DNA of 35,234 nt from UBA8337 sp965662725. Its GTDB lineage: Bacteria; Pseudomonadota; Alphaproteobacteria; RS24. Below the pieces are notes generated by a model. The model was not told the origin of the DNA. It worked only from the letters and a program-made list of their open reading frames with translations, and searched no databases. Position 1 is the stretch's first letter, and each line of letters starts with the position of its first letter. The translations under genes and the position numbers were made by a program. Shown in pieces: positions 16,194 through 24,480 of the stretch. The stretch lies in NCBI GenBank assembly GCA_965662725.1, contig CBFIIT010000012.1:1-35234 (forward strand). Direction: 5' to 3'.

Positions 16194-19118
16194 TTGACCG
16201 ACGAACCGGAAAATCAAAACGAAACAGAAGACGAAATCGTCGAAGCGGAAGCCACTGATACACCCGTTGAAGAAGGTGGTTCCGGTGATGACGGCGGCAA
16301 TAATGATGGTGGCAGTGAACCACCGCAGCCGCCCGAAGATGAAGGCGATGTCGAGCCGATAAGCATCGAAGAGGAGATGAAAACCTCCTATCTCGATTAT
16401 GCGATGAGCGTTATTGTTTCGCGTGCTTTGCCGGACGTACGCGACGGTTTGAAACCGGTTCACCGCCGCATTTTGTTCTCAATGAATGAGAACGGTTACG
16501 AATACAACAAGCCGTATCGTAAATCGGCCCGCGTGGTCGGTGATGTTATCGGTAAATATCACCCGCATGGTGATCAGTCGATTTATGACGCTTTGGTGCG
16601 GATGGAACAGGAATTTTCCATGCGCTTGCCATTGCTTGACGGGCAGGGCAATTTTGGTTCTGTCGATGGCGATCCGCCTGCTGCGATGCGTTACACAGAA
16701 GTGCGAATGGCTAAGCCGGCCGCCGCAGTGTTGCAAGATATCGATAAAGACACGGTCGATTTTCAAGACAATTATGATAATTCCGAGCGCGAACCGGTGG
16801 TGTTGCCGGCCCGCTTCCCGAATTTGCTGGTTAATGGCGCAAATGGTATCGCGGTTGGCATGGCGACCAATGTGCCGCCGCATAATCTTGGTGAACTGAT
16901 TGATGCGGCGCAGGCGATTATCGAACGCGATGAGCTGACCGACGAAGAATTATTGCAAATCGTGCCGGGTCCGGATTTTCCGACCGGCGCGCTTATTTTG
17001 GGTTATAGCGGCTCGAAATCCTCAGTCATGACCGGACGCGGCTCCATCATTATGCGTGGCCGCGCATCGGTTGAAGAAATTCGTAAAGACCGTGAAGCGA
17101 TTATCATCACTGAAATTCCCTATCAGGTGAATAAAGCGTCGATGATTGAGAAAATTGCCGAATTGGTGCGTGAAAAGACCGTTGAAGGCATTGCTGACTT
17201 GCGCGATGAAAGCGATCGCGACGGCATGCGGGTTGTCATTGAATTGAAGCGCGACGCTGTCCCCGATGTGGTATTGAACCAGCTTTATCGCTATTCGCAA
17301 CTGCAAACCAGCTTCGGGGCCAATATGTTGGCGCTGAATAATGGTCGCCCGCAATTAATGAATTTGCGGCAAATGCTGGAGGCGTTTATTGCCTTCCGCG
17401 AAGAAGTGGTGACGCGCCGCTCTAAATTCGAACTGAATAAGGCACGCGACCGCGCCCATGTTTTGGTTGGCCTGGCGATTGCCGTGTCGAATATTGACGA
17501 AGTGATTGCGCTTATCCGCAAAGCGCCGTCGCCGCAAGACGCGCGCAAACAGCTGATGGAGCGCAAATGGCCGGCGCAAGATGTCGCCGAGCTTGTTGCA
17601 TTGATTGATGATCCGCTGCATCGGGTGGCTGATGATGGCACATATATACTCAGCGAGGCGCAGGCGCGGGCTATTTTGGAACTGCGTCTGCAACGCTTGA
17701 CGGCTATGGGCCGTGATGAAATCGGCGATGAGTTGAAAGTGCTCGGCGAACAAATTGCTGATTTGTTGGATATATTACGCAGCCGCGAGCGCGTCATGGC
17801 GATAATTCAAGCCGAACTGGCGGAAGTGCGCGAAGAATTTGCGACGCCGCGCCGTTCTGAATTTATCGAGCATGACGGCGAAGTGGATGATGAATCGCTT
17901 ATCCCGCAAGAGGATATGGTGGTGACGGTCAGTCATGCCGGATATATCAAACGTGTGCCGCTCTCTACCTATCGGGCGCAAAGGCGGGGTGGTAAGGGCC
18001 GCGCCGGTATGGCGACCAAGGACGAGGATTTCGTTAGCCGTATTTTTGTCGCCAATACGCACCAGCCGGTTCTGTTCTTCTCAACCACCGGCATGGTCTA
18101 TAAAATGAAAGTCTGGAAGCTACCCGCCGGCAGTCCGCAATCCAAAGGCAAGGCCTTGGTTAATTTGCTGCCACTGGATGAGGGCGAGACGATTACCGAT
18201 ATTATGGCGCTGCCATCCGATGAAGAAACATGGGGCGATTTAAACGTCATGTTCGCCACCAGTTTCGGTAATGTGCGGCGCAATGATTTGTCAGACTTTA
18301 CGCAGATTAACCGCAACGGCAAAATTGCAATGAAGCCGGATGAGGGCGAGCGTATTATCGGCGTTGAAACCTGCTCGGAAGATGATGATGTGCTGCTGAC
18401 CAGTTCCAGTGGCCGTGCCATTCGTTTTCCGGTCGATAAAGTGCGGGTGTTCCGCAGCCGAAATTCTACCGGCGTGCGTGGCATTAAGCTGGATGACGGT
18501 GCCAGCGTCATTTCATTGGCAATATTGCGCGGTAGCGATGCGACACCGGCAGAACGCGCCACTTATCTGAAGCAGGCCGCCGCGATGCGCCGCGCCGCCA
18601 TTGGCGAAGAGGTCGATAGCGAAGAGATTGCCGTCGATGAGGACATTGAAACGACCGAAGAAGTGGCTTTGTCACCCGAGCGTTATGCAGAAATGGGCGG
18701 TAAAGAGCAGTTTATTCTGGCTGTCAGTGAAAACGGCTATGGCAAACGCTCATCTGCCTATGAATATCGTGTATCGGGGCGTGGCGGTAAGGGCATTATC
18801 GCAATGACCGTGACCGAGCGTAACGGCGATTTGCTGGCTGCGTTTCCGGTAGAAGAAACCGACCAGATTATGCTGGTCACCGATGGTGGTACGCTCATTC
18901 GCTGTCCGATTGATGATATCCGTATTGCCGGTCGTAATACGCAAGGCGTGACGATTTTCAAGACCGAAGAAGACGCGAAGGTTGTATCTGTCGCCCATTT
19001 GGGGGATGCTTCTGACGATGAAGACAGCGGTGAAGCAGTCGATGTAGAGGCTGCAGAAACCGGTGAAGATAGCGGTGGCAGTGCAGATGATGATGCTGCA
19101 CCCGATGGAGAGGCATAA
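16194..19118 (+). CDS. gyrA: DNA gyrase subunit A
   Basis: The 974-residue DNA-cleaving subunit of gyrase. The catalytic Tyr is residue 167 (RYTEVRM), within GQGNFGSVDGD and HPHGDQSIYD. The C-terminal domain has the GyrA box QRRGGKG (596-602), which separates gyrase from ParC. The first ~60 residues and the last ~60 are acidic and probably disordered, so residue 167 equals E. coli Tyr122 with an offset of 45. By that offset position 83 is Gln128 and position 87 is Asp132. TTG at 16194 is the first possible start in the frame, and MTDEPE fits relatives. The ribosome binding site is weak. Followed closely by coaD. Confidence 0.95.
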   Translation: MTDEPENQNETEDEIVEAEATDTPVEEGGSGDDGGNNDGGSEPPQPPEDEGDVEPISIEEEMKTSYLDYAMSVIVSRALPDVRDGLKPVHRRILFSMNENGYEYNKPYRKSARVVGDVIGKYHPHGDQSIYDALVRMEQEFSMRLPLLDGQGNFGSVDGDPPAAMRYTEVRMAKPAAAVLQDIDKDTVDFQDNYDNSEREPVVLPARFPNLLVNGANGIAVGMATNVPPHNLGELIDAAQAIIERDELTDEELLQIVPGPDFPTGALILGYSGSKSSVMTGRGSIIMRGRASVEEIRKDREAIIITEIPYQVNKASMIEKIAELVREKTVEGIADLRDESDRDGMRVVIELKRDAVPDVVLNQLYRYSQLQTSFGANMLALNNGRPQLMNLRQMLEAFIAFREEVVTRRSKFELNKARDRAHVLVGLAIAVSNIDEVIALIRKAPSPQDARKQLMERKWPAQDVAELVALIDDPLHRVADDGTYILSEAQARAILELRLQRLTAMGRDEIGDELKVLGEQIADLLDILRSRERVMAIIQAELAEVREEFATPRRSEFIEHDGEVDDESLIPQEDMVVTVSHAGYIKRVPLSTYRAQRRGGKGRAGMATKDEDFVSRIFVANTHQPVLFFSTTGMVYKMKVWKLPAGSPQSKGKALVNLLPLDEGETITDIMALPSDEETWGDLNVMFATSFGNVRRNDLSDFTQINRNGKIAMKPDEGERIIGVETCSEDDDVLLTSSSGRAIRFPVDKVRVFRSRNSTGVRGIKLDDGASVISLAILRGSDATPAERATYLKQAAAMRRAAIGEEVDSEEIAVDEDIETTEEVALSPERYAEMGGKEQFILAVSENGYGKRSSAYEYRVSGRGGKGIIAMTVTERNGDLLAAFPVEETDQIMLVTDGGTLIRCPIDDIRIAGRNTQGVTIFKTEEDAKVVSVAHLGDASDDEDSGEAVDVEAAETGEDSGGSADDDAAPDGEA

Positions 19119-19121
19119 ATC

Positions 19122-19598
19122 ATGCGTGTAGGGCTGTATCCGGGTAGTTTTGACCCGATTACCAATGGTCACGTGGATATTATCAAACGCTCTTTCGGCG
19201 TTGTCGATAAGCTGATTGTCGGAATTGGCGTTAGTGCCACCAAAACGCCGGTTTTTACCTTTGAGCAGCGGCAAAAGATGATTGAAGCGGAAACTGCCTC
19301 AGTTGCCAAAGAAAAGGGCGTCGCGCTTGAGGTAGTGTCATTTAACGAGCTTTTGGTCGATGTTGCTCGTCAACACGGGGCAAATATCATTGTACGCGGG
19401 CTGCGCACCGCTGCTGATTATGAATATGAAGCGCAAATGACCTCAATGAACCGCTCAATGGCGCCTGAAATTGAGACGATATTTCTTCCGGCGGCGCCTG
19501 AAGTGAGCTTTGTTTCATCGACTTTGGTACGGCAAATTCTTGCCATGGGTGGCGATATCAGTCCCTTTGTGCCAAAATCAGTTCTTGAAGAAATTTAA
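19122..19598 (+). CDS. coaD: Phosphopantetheine adenylyltransferase
   Basis: A 158-residue enzyme that transfers AMP from ATP to 4'-phosphopantetheine to make dephospho-CoA, the penultimate step of coenzyme A synthesis. The nucleotidyltransferase motif GSFDPITNGH (TxGH-type, residues 8-17) is intact, as is the C-terminal VSSTLVR block, the counterpart of ISSS/T-x-x-R. RGLRTAADYEYE is also typical. Full length. It begins 3 bases after gyrA's stop, so it is likely co-transcribed. CoA supply is a plausible but unneeded link to the nearby acyl-CoA genes. Confidence 0.96.
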   Translation: MRVGLYPGSFDPITNGHVDIIKRSFGVVDKLIVGIGVSATKTPVFTFEQRQKMIEAETASVAKEKGVALEVVSFNELLVDVARQHGANIIVRGLRTAADYEYEAQMTSMNRSMAPEIETIFLPAAPEVSFVSSTLVRQILAMGGDISPFVPKSVLEEI

Positions 19599-19628
19599 AT
19601 AATTACAAAAGTTTAGTAGGAGAAGCTC

Positions 19629-20165
19629 ATGCGTTACCTAACTGCTATAGCCATGCTTATCGGATTAATGGCTGTACCGCTTTCGTCAATGAATGAGGCT
19701 CACGCTGCCAGCAAAAAGGAGTCTATTATGTTGTTGGAATTGAAAACCGGTACGGTGAAAATCAAATTGCGCGATGACCTTGCGCCAAACCATGTGGAGC
19801 GTATCAAAACGCTGATTGGTGAGAAGTTTTATGACGGCATTGTCTTTCACCGCGTGATTGATGGTTTTATGGCGCAAACAGGTGATCCGACCGGCACCGG
19901 CATGGGTGGTTCTGATTACCCGGATTTGCGTGCTGAGTTCTCAAGCGAGCCGTTTAAGCGCGGTACATTGGGCATGGCGCGGTCACAACATCCTGACAGC
20001 GCAAACAGCCAGTTCTTTATCTGCTTTGATGATTCCACTTGGTTAAACGGTCAATATACTGTGTTTGGTGAAGTGGTTGAAGGTATGGAACATATCGATG
20101 CCATCGCCAAAGGTGAGCCGCCGGCTGATCCCGATAAAATCATTTCAATGCGCCTTGAAGATTAA
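19629..20165 (+). CDS. ppiA: Cyclophilin-type peptidyl-prolyl cis-trans isomerase with signal peptide
   Basis: A 178-residue proline isomerase. The first ~26 residues form a Sec signal peptide (hydrophobic core TAIAMLIGLMAVPL, AHA cleavage site). The cyclophilin core follows, with FHRVIDGFMAQTGDP and the ARSQHPDSANSQFFI motif, holding the catalytic Arg and Phe; the later Trp is in STWLNG. AGGAG at 19618-19622 precedes the ATG by 6 bases. An in-frame ATG at 19728 (Met34) also has a well-spaced AAGGAG at 19716-19721 and would give a form without the signal peptide. The full-length form is predicted periplasmic. Confidence 0.95.
   Translation: MRYLTAIAMLIGLMAVPLSSMNEAHAASKKESIMLLELKTGTVKIKLRDDLAPNHVERIKTLIGEKFYDGIVFHRVIDGFMAQTGDPTGTGMGGSDYPDLRAEFSSEPFKRGTLGMARSQHPDSANSQFFICFDDSTWLNGQYTVFGEVVEGMEHIDAIAKGEPPADPDKIISMRLED
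19716..19730 (+). promoter_or_regulatory. Internal ribosome binding site and start inside the cyclophilin gene
   Basis: AAGGAG (19716-19721) is followed by six bases and an in-frame ATG (19728-19730). The start would make a 145-residue cyclophilin beginning just after the signal peptide and AHA cleavage site, with the whole catalytic domain. It may be used as a second start; this is predicted from spacing only. Confidence 0.5.
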
Positions 20166-20182
20166 ATTTCATGCAGGTCTCT

Positions 20183-21232
20183 ATGCAAGTCGATGATTTC
20201 GATTTTGACCTGCCGGAAAGTCTCATTGCATTAAGACCTGCACAGCCGCGCGACACAGCGCGGCTGTTGCACATTCCGGCCGGAAAACAGCGGGCTGATC
20301 TAACCGTTCGCGCGCTGCCTGACTTGTTGCAGGCGGGGGATGCGCTTGTGGTTAATGTGACCAAAGTCATTCCGGCACGGCTGAATGGCACGCGCTTGAA
20401 ACAAGGCGGGACAGGCGCGAAAGTCGAGATAACGTTGACTGAGAGATTGGGGCCGATTGATTGGCGCTGTTTTTTGAAGCCGGCTAAAAAGGTCAAAGAC
20501 GGCGACATCATTGATTTTGGTGGCGTGTTGGCTGAGGTGTCTGAGCGCGAGGAAGGCGCGGCGCGTTTGAGTTTTCAAATTGCCGCCGATGCTATGGAAA
20601 CCAGTTTGGCTGATCTCGGCACAATGCCATTGCCTCCTTATATTGCCGGAAAACGTGCGCCGGATGCGCAAGATAATGATGATTATCAAACTTTGTTTGC
20701 GCGCGAAGAAGGCGCGGTGGCCGCGCCGACTGCCGGATTACATTTCACGCCCGAATTGGTGGAAACGCTTAAGAATGAGGGCATTGCCTTTCACGAAGTA
20801 ACGCTGCATGTCGGGCCGGGCACGTTTCTGCCGGTTAAAGTCGATAATATCAAAGAGCATAAAATGCACGGCGAATGGGGGCAGGTGACACCGCAAACCG
20901 CCGCTTCGCTGAATGAGGTAAAAGCAAAAGGCGGGCGCATTGTTTGTGTCGGCACAACCTCGCTGCGTTTGATTGAAAGTGCGACCGGCGAAGACGGCGA
21001 AGTTAAACCGTTTGAAGCGGTTACTGATATTTTCATTTCGCCCGGTTATCGGTTTCGCGCCGCCGATATGTTGCTAACCAATTTCCATTTACCACGTTCG
21101 ACGCTTTTCATGCTGATTTCGGCTTTTTCAGGCCTTGAAGAGATGCAAGCCGCATATGCGCATGCTATTGAAAACGGCTATAGGTTCTACTCTTATGGTG
21201 ACGCCTGTTTGCTGGAGCGCAAAGATAGATGA
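20183..21232 (+). CDS. queA: S-adenosylmethionine:tRNA ribosyltransferase-isomerase QueA
   Basis: A 349-residue enzyme that transfers and rearranges ribose from SAM onto 7-aminomethyl-deazaguanine in tRNA, giving epoxyqueuosine. The start FDFDLPESLIALRPAQPRDTARLL and the GTFLPVK and FHLPRSTLFML blocks are typical. I chose ATG at 20183, preceded by CAGG, because MQVDDFDFDL fits relatives; ATG at 20171 adds four residues. Its stop overlaps tgt by four bases (ATGA), so the two queuosine genes are coupled. Confidence 0.94.
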   Translation: MQVDDFDFDLPESLIALRPAQPRDTARLLHIPAGKQRADLTVRALPDLLQAGDALVVNVTKVIPARLNGTRLKQGGTGAKVEITLTERLGPIDWRCFLKPAKKVKDGDIIDFGGVLAEVSEREEGAARLSFQIAADAMETSLADLGTMPLPPYIAGKRAPDAQDNDDYQTLFAREEGAVAAPTAGLHFTPELVETLKNEGIAFHEVTLHVGPGTFLPVKVDNIKEHKMHGEWGQVTPQTAASLNEVKAKGGRIVCVGTTSLRLIESATGEDGEVKPFEAVTDIFISPGYRFRAADMLLTNFHLPRSTLFMLISAFSGLEEMQAAYAHAIENGYRFYSYGDACLLERKDR

Positions 21233-22356
21233 AATTTACGCTGAAAAAGTCTGACGGTGCGGCGCGCCTTGGTGAGATCGAAACACCGCGCGGTAACATT
21301 CGCACGCCGGCCTTTATGCCGGTCGGCACAGCCGCCACGGTAAAGGCGATGTATCCCGACCAAGTGCGTGATTTGGGTGCTGATATCGTGCTCGGTAATA
21401 CCTATCATTTAATGCTGCGGCCTGGGGCCGAAGAAGTGGCGGCACTTGGCGGTTTGCAGAAATTTATGCAATGGGATGGGCCGATACTGACCGATAGTGG
21501 CGGTTTTCAAGTCATGTCGCTTTCAAAACTGGCGAAAATGAGTGAAGAGGGTGTGCGCTTTCAAAGTCATCTCGATGGCAGCGAGCATATGCTGACGCCG
21601 GAACGCAGTATTGAAATTCAAACCTTGTTGGGGGCCAATATCCGCATGGTGCTGGATGAATGCACGCCATTTCCGGCGACGCATGAGCAGGCCGATACCT
21701 CAATGCAGCTTTCCATGCGGTGGGCCGCGCGCAGCAAAAATGCTTTTGCCGAATATGATGCGGGCATTGGCGATGCGCTGTTCGGCATTGTGCAGGGCGG
21801 GGTATATGAGGATTTACGCCATAAAAGCGCTGAGCAGTTGCAGCAAATCGGCTTTGACGGATACGCGGTTGGCGGTTTGGCGGTCGGCGAGGGGCATGAC
21901 ACTATGCTGCAAGTGTTGGACTTCACCACGCCGGTACTGCCGCAAGATAAGCCGCGCTATTTAATGGGCGTCGGCACGCCGGAAGACCTTATCGAAGCGG
22001 TAGCGCGCGGTGTTGATATGTTTGATTGCGTGATGCCGACCCGCGCCGGCCGGCATGGCACGGCCTATACATGGCGGGGTAAAATCAATATTCGCAATGC
22101 GCGCCATGCCGATGATCCGCGGCCTTTGGATGAAAACAGTTTTTGCGAAGCGTCCACGCGCTATAGCCGTGCTTATTTGCATCATCTGCATCGTTGCGGT
22201 GAATATCTCGGTGCCATGCTGCTGAGCTGGCACAATCTGGCGTTTTATCAAGAGCTCATGGCATCAATGCGCACGGCGATTGATGAAGGCCGGTTTGAAG
22301 ATTTTCGGGCCGAGTTCTATGCGTTGCAAAAAGCCGGCGATATTGAACCGCGATAA
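21229..22356 (+). CDS. tgt: tRNA-guanine transglycosylase
   Basis: A 375-residue TIM-barrel enzyme that exchanges G34 for preQ1 in tRNAs with GUN anticodons, the step before QueA. TDSGGFQVMSL carries the general-base Asp, GGLAVGEG is the pocket loop, and FDCVMPTR (265-272) has the nucleophile Asp266. The zinc site is unusual: the canonical CxCxxC...H reads S304-x-C306-x-x-S309...H335. So only one Cys and the His remain. The fold and active site otherwise look complete. I recall similar losses in other alphaproteobacterial Tgt proteins, but could not check. The gene is translationally coupled to queA. Confidence 0.93.
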   Translation: MKFTLKKSDGAARLGEIETPRGNIRTPAFMPVGTAATVKAMYPDQVRDLGADIVLGNTYHLMLRPGAEEVAALGGLQKFMQWDGPILTDSGGFQVMSLSKLAKMSEEGVRFQSHLDGSEHMLTPERSIEIQTLLGANIRMVLDECTPFPATHEQADTSMQLSMRWAARSKNAFAEYDAGIGDALFGIVQGGVYEDLRHKSAEQLQQIGFDGYAVGGLAVGEGHDTMLQVLDFTTPVLPQDKPRYLMGVGTPEDLIEAVARGVDMFDCVMPTRAGRHGTAYTWRGKINIRNARHADDPRPLDENSFCEASTRYSRAYLHHLHRCGEYLGAMLLSWHNLAFYQELMASMRTAIDEGRFEDFRAEFYALQKAGDIEPR

Positions 22357-22358
22357 AC

Positions 22359-22763
22359 TTAGCTGTAAATGGCGTAAGCGGCGTGCACCAACCCCACCAA
22401 TGCACCAATCAATAAGGCAACGGTCGCAAAGAATCCGATACTGAAACCTAAGCCGCGCTTGTCGGCAGCCTTGTAATAGCCAAGTGCAAACACAACGCGT
22501 CCGATAGGAAAGAAGACACCGATAATCGCAGTCCAGAAATCTGAAATGGTCAGCGCGCACAACCACAGAGCCGGCAAAAACAAAACCAACATTTCATGTG
22601 TGTTGGAATAGACACGCATTACCCGCATGAATTCCTCGGGCCCTTCATGTGCCGGTGCCTTGATTTCAAATTGGCGACGCGCTTTACCGACCCGCATGGC
22701 GGTCCAGAAAAAGACAAATAAAGACAGTAAAGTCACCAAGCCGGTGAGGGGATATTCAAACAT
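22359..22763 (-). CDS. MAPEG family membrane protein
   Basis: A 134-residue membrane protein with four hydrophobic segments, typical of the MAPEG family (membrane-associated proteins in eicosanoid and glutathione metabolism). The block FMRVMRVYSNTHEMLVLFLPALW matches the family's R-x-h-x-N-x-x-E core in helix 2. Bacterial members often have glutathione-linked activity of unknown substrate. I chose the second ATG (22763) because AGGA sits six bases upstream; an ATG one codon earlier is also possible. It is tail-to-tail with tgt (2-base gap) and 18 bases downstream of a thioesterase on the same strand. Confidence 0.8.
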   Translation of the reverse strand: MFEYPLTGLVTLLSLFVFFWTAMRVGKARRQFEIKAPAHEGPEEFMRVMRVYSNTHEMLVLFLPALWLCALTISDFWTAIIGVFFPIGRVVFALGYYKAADKRGLGFSIGFFATVALLIGALVGLVHAAYAIYS

Positions 22764-22781
22764 CATGTTTCCTTTCGAGGA

Positions 22782-23213
22782 TTAATCTTCGCGCTTACCG
22801 ATTTTTTTCAAAATGCCGGTAAAGGTCGCCAGCGTGTCGTCGCCGGTGTAAATTTCGCCGCGTACAAAAACCATACTGCGCGTATTGCGGGTGACTTCGC
22901 CTTTGGCATAAACGCAGTCGCCAATCGGGGCTGCGCCTTTCAAGAATTCAGTTGAGCAAGATACGGTTACTGAGTGTTCCTCTCGGAGCGCGTCATGCGC
23001 GATCACGAAAAGCGCGTAATCGGCAAAACTCATCAACATGCCGCCATGCAGAAAACCACCGCCATTCAGGTGTCGCTCTTCGCAGACAAAGGCCGATAAA
23101 TGCGGCTCATTGCTGTCGCTGATTTTCATATAAAACGGGCCGGCATGGTCTTCAAAAGGCTCGCTACCGCCCCATTTTGTCCAGCCATCCAAGTGCGGGT
23201 GTCTATCAGTCAT
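22782..23213 (-). CDS. PaaI-type hotdog-fold thioesterase
   Basis: A 143-residue protein of the 4HBT/hotdog fold that would hydrolyse acyl-CoA thioesters. The motif NGGGFLHGGMLMSFADYALFV carries the HGG active-site segment followed by the usual long helix. Substrate is not predictable. I chose ATG at 23213 (MTDRHPHLDG), preceded by GGAG, rather than the longer frame nine codons upstream. It sits upstream of the MAPEG gene and downstream of the GST-like gene, with a ~95-base gap to the latter. Confidence 0.8.
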   Translation of the reverse strand: MTDRHPHLDGWTKWGGSEPFEDHAGPFYMKISDSNEPHLSAFVCEERHLNGGGFLHGGMLMSFADYALFVIAHDALREEHSVTVSCSTEFLKGAAPIGDCVYAKGEVTRNTRSMVFVRGEIYTGDDTLATFTGILKKIGKRED

Positions 23214-23308
23214 TTTATGCTCCGTGATTTCGCGCAACATAAAGCTGTTTGAGCTTTTCTGGCAAGCAAAGTTGCATTTAATCCGGCAGCTTGGTGGGCC
23301 GGGACAGC

Positions 23309-24091
23309 CTAAGCGGCGACCCCGACATATTTTCCATATCCTGCCAGATCAGCAGCGAATTCAGGGCGCGCATAGAGATTTTGTAGATGAGCGAACAGCT
23401 TCGGATAGTCAGATAATTGCGGCAAAACTGGCGATAGTTCTTTGGCCGCCAATTGTTCGGCCATGCGTCCTTCATTGCTCAGCAAGGCCAGCTCGCAAGC
23501 CAGCACCACATCAGCGAGGCTGAGTGCGTCGCCCGCCAAACAGCTTGTATTGCCTAGAGCCGCTTCGCAGGCAGTGCAGTAGAGGGTGAAAGCGCGCACC
23601 ATTTCGCCATGCAATGTGGCATCGAGTTTCGGGCCGGCGAGAATATAATCTTGAATTGTGTCAGCGAATAAAAGCGTTTTGTCGAGAAAGCCGTCAATGC
23701 GCGCGCGTTGCGCTGCACTGTCGCCATAAAGCGCAGGTGCGTGAGGGCCGGTTAGGGCAGCCAGCCGCATAATTGAATTTGACTCAAAGATACCGACCGA
23801 GCCATCTTCCGCAAATGCTGCCGGAATATCGCCGAACGGATTAGCGGCCAAAAACGCATCGGTTTTATAAAGCGCGCCGGAAAAGCCGGTGCTTGCCGTG
23901 CGGCGCGCTGCTGCATGCTGCTCTTTATCAGCGTCGTTCATTTGCTTGGCATCATAATCCCATAACCAATCAACCATTTCGGGCGGTGCGCTACCCATCA
24001 CTTCAATCTCGGCACCGGAAAACCGCGCCGTTATCGTTGCCTTGTAAACGCGCGGGTTTGGCAGGTAGGAAATTATCCGAATATCGCTCAT
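23309..24091 (-). CDS. Glutathione S-transferase family protein
   Basis: A 260-residue GST-like protein. The N-terminal thioredoxin-like domain contains NPFGDIPAAFAEDGSVGIFESNSIMRLAA, matching the cis-Pro and glutathione-binding ES motif. The domain carries a ~40-residue insertion between the first strand/helix and this block. The C-terminal helical domain, with GDALSLADVVLACELAL, is typical. The overall style recalls the GST-like domain of eukaryotic elongation factor 1-gamma and fungal/alphaproteobacterial relatives. Catalysis and substrate are unknown. A good promoter lies upstream and GAGG precedes the ATG. Confidence 0.8.
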   Translation of the reverse strand: MSDIRIISYLPNPRVYKATITARFSGAEIEVMGSAPPEMVDWLWDYDAKQMNDADKEQHAAARRTASTGFSGALYKTDAFLAANPFGDIPAAFAEDGSVGIFESNSIMRLAALTGPHAPALYGDSAAQRARIDGFLDKTLLFADTIQDYILAGPKLDATLHGEMVRAFTLYCTACEAALGNTSCLAGDALSLADVVLACELALLSNEGRMAEQLAAKELSPVLPQLSDYPKLFAHLQNLYARPEFAADLAGYGKYVGVAA

Positions 24092-24118
24092 GAACGGGCC
24101 TCATATTGCTCATAGATA

Positions 24119-24146
24119 ATGGTAGGGACACCGCTTCGATTGTCAA
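24119..24146 (-). promoter_or_regulatory. Probable promoter of the GST-like gene
   Basis: On the minus strand TTGACA (24146-24141) and TACCAT (24124-24119) are separated by 16 bases. Transcription would start about 20 bases before the ATG. Confidence 0.5.
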
Positions 24147-24215
24147 TTGTGGTTTGATTTACGCCCTTATGGCTCAAAAAATAAATCATTCTGCACAGTT
24201 GCGACAAATAGGGTA

Positions 24216-24244
24216 TTGCGCGGAATCGTGGGAACGGTTAAACA
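24216..24244 (+). promoter_or_regulatory. Possible tRNA-Lys promoter
   Basis: TTGCGC (24216-24221) and TAAACA (24239-24244) are 17 bases apart and end 10 bases before the tRNA. The match to consensus is modest, but the position is right. Confidence 0.35.
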
Positions 24245-24254
24245 GCCTCCAAGT

Positions 24255-24330
24255 GGGCCCGTAGCTCAGGTGGTAGAGCAACTGACTTTTAATCAGTGGG
24301 TCGAAGGTTCGAATCCTTCCGGGCTCACCA
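24255..24330 (+). tRNA. tRNA-Lys (anticodon TTT)
   Basis: A complete cloverleaf of 76 bases. Acceptor GGGCCCG pairs with CGGGCTC (one G-U). D-arm GCTC/GAGC, anticodon stem ACTGA/TCAGT with loop CTTTTAA giving anticodon TTT, and T-arm GAAGG/CCTTC around TTCGAAT. The 3' CCA is encoded. Confidence 0.97.
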
Positions 24331-24377
24331 CTTTTCTCATTTTGTTATAATTCACCGCCGCGTCATTGGCCGCGGTC

Positions 24378-24402
24378 TTTGCGCCTTTTTATTAGGCGCA
24401 AA
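24378..24402 (+). other. Stem-loop between tRNA-Lys and the desaturase gene
   Basis: TTTGCGCC (24378-24385) pairs with GGCGCAAA (24395-24402) over a T-rich 9-base loop. No T run follows on either strand, so its role (tRNA 3' end processing or termination) is unclear. Confidence 0.4.
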
Positions 24403-24480
24403 CGCAAAACCGTGACGAAATGAAAGTGACAAGCTACATTTTGCTTGCTAGCGTTTCCTTGATTTTGGGAGGGTTTGCTC

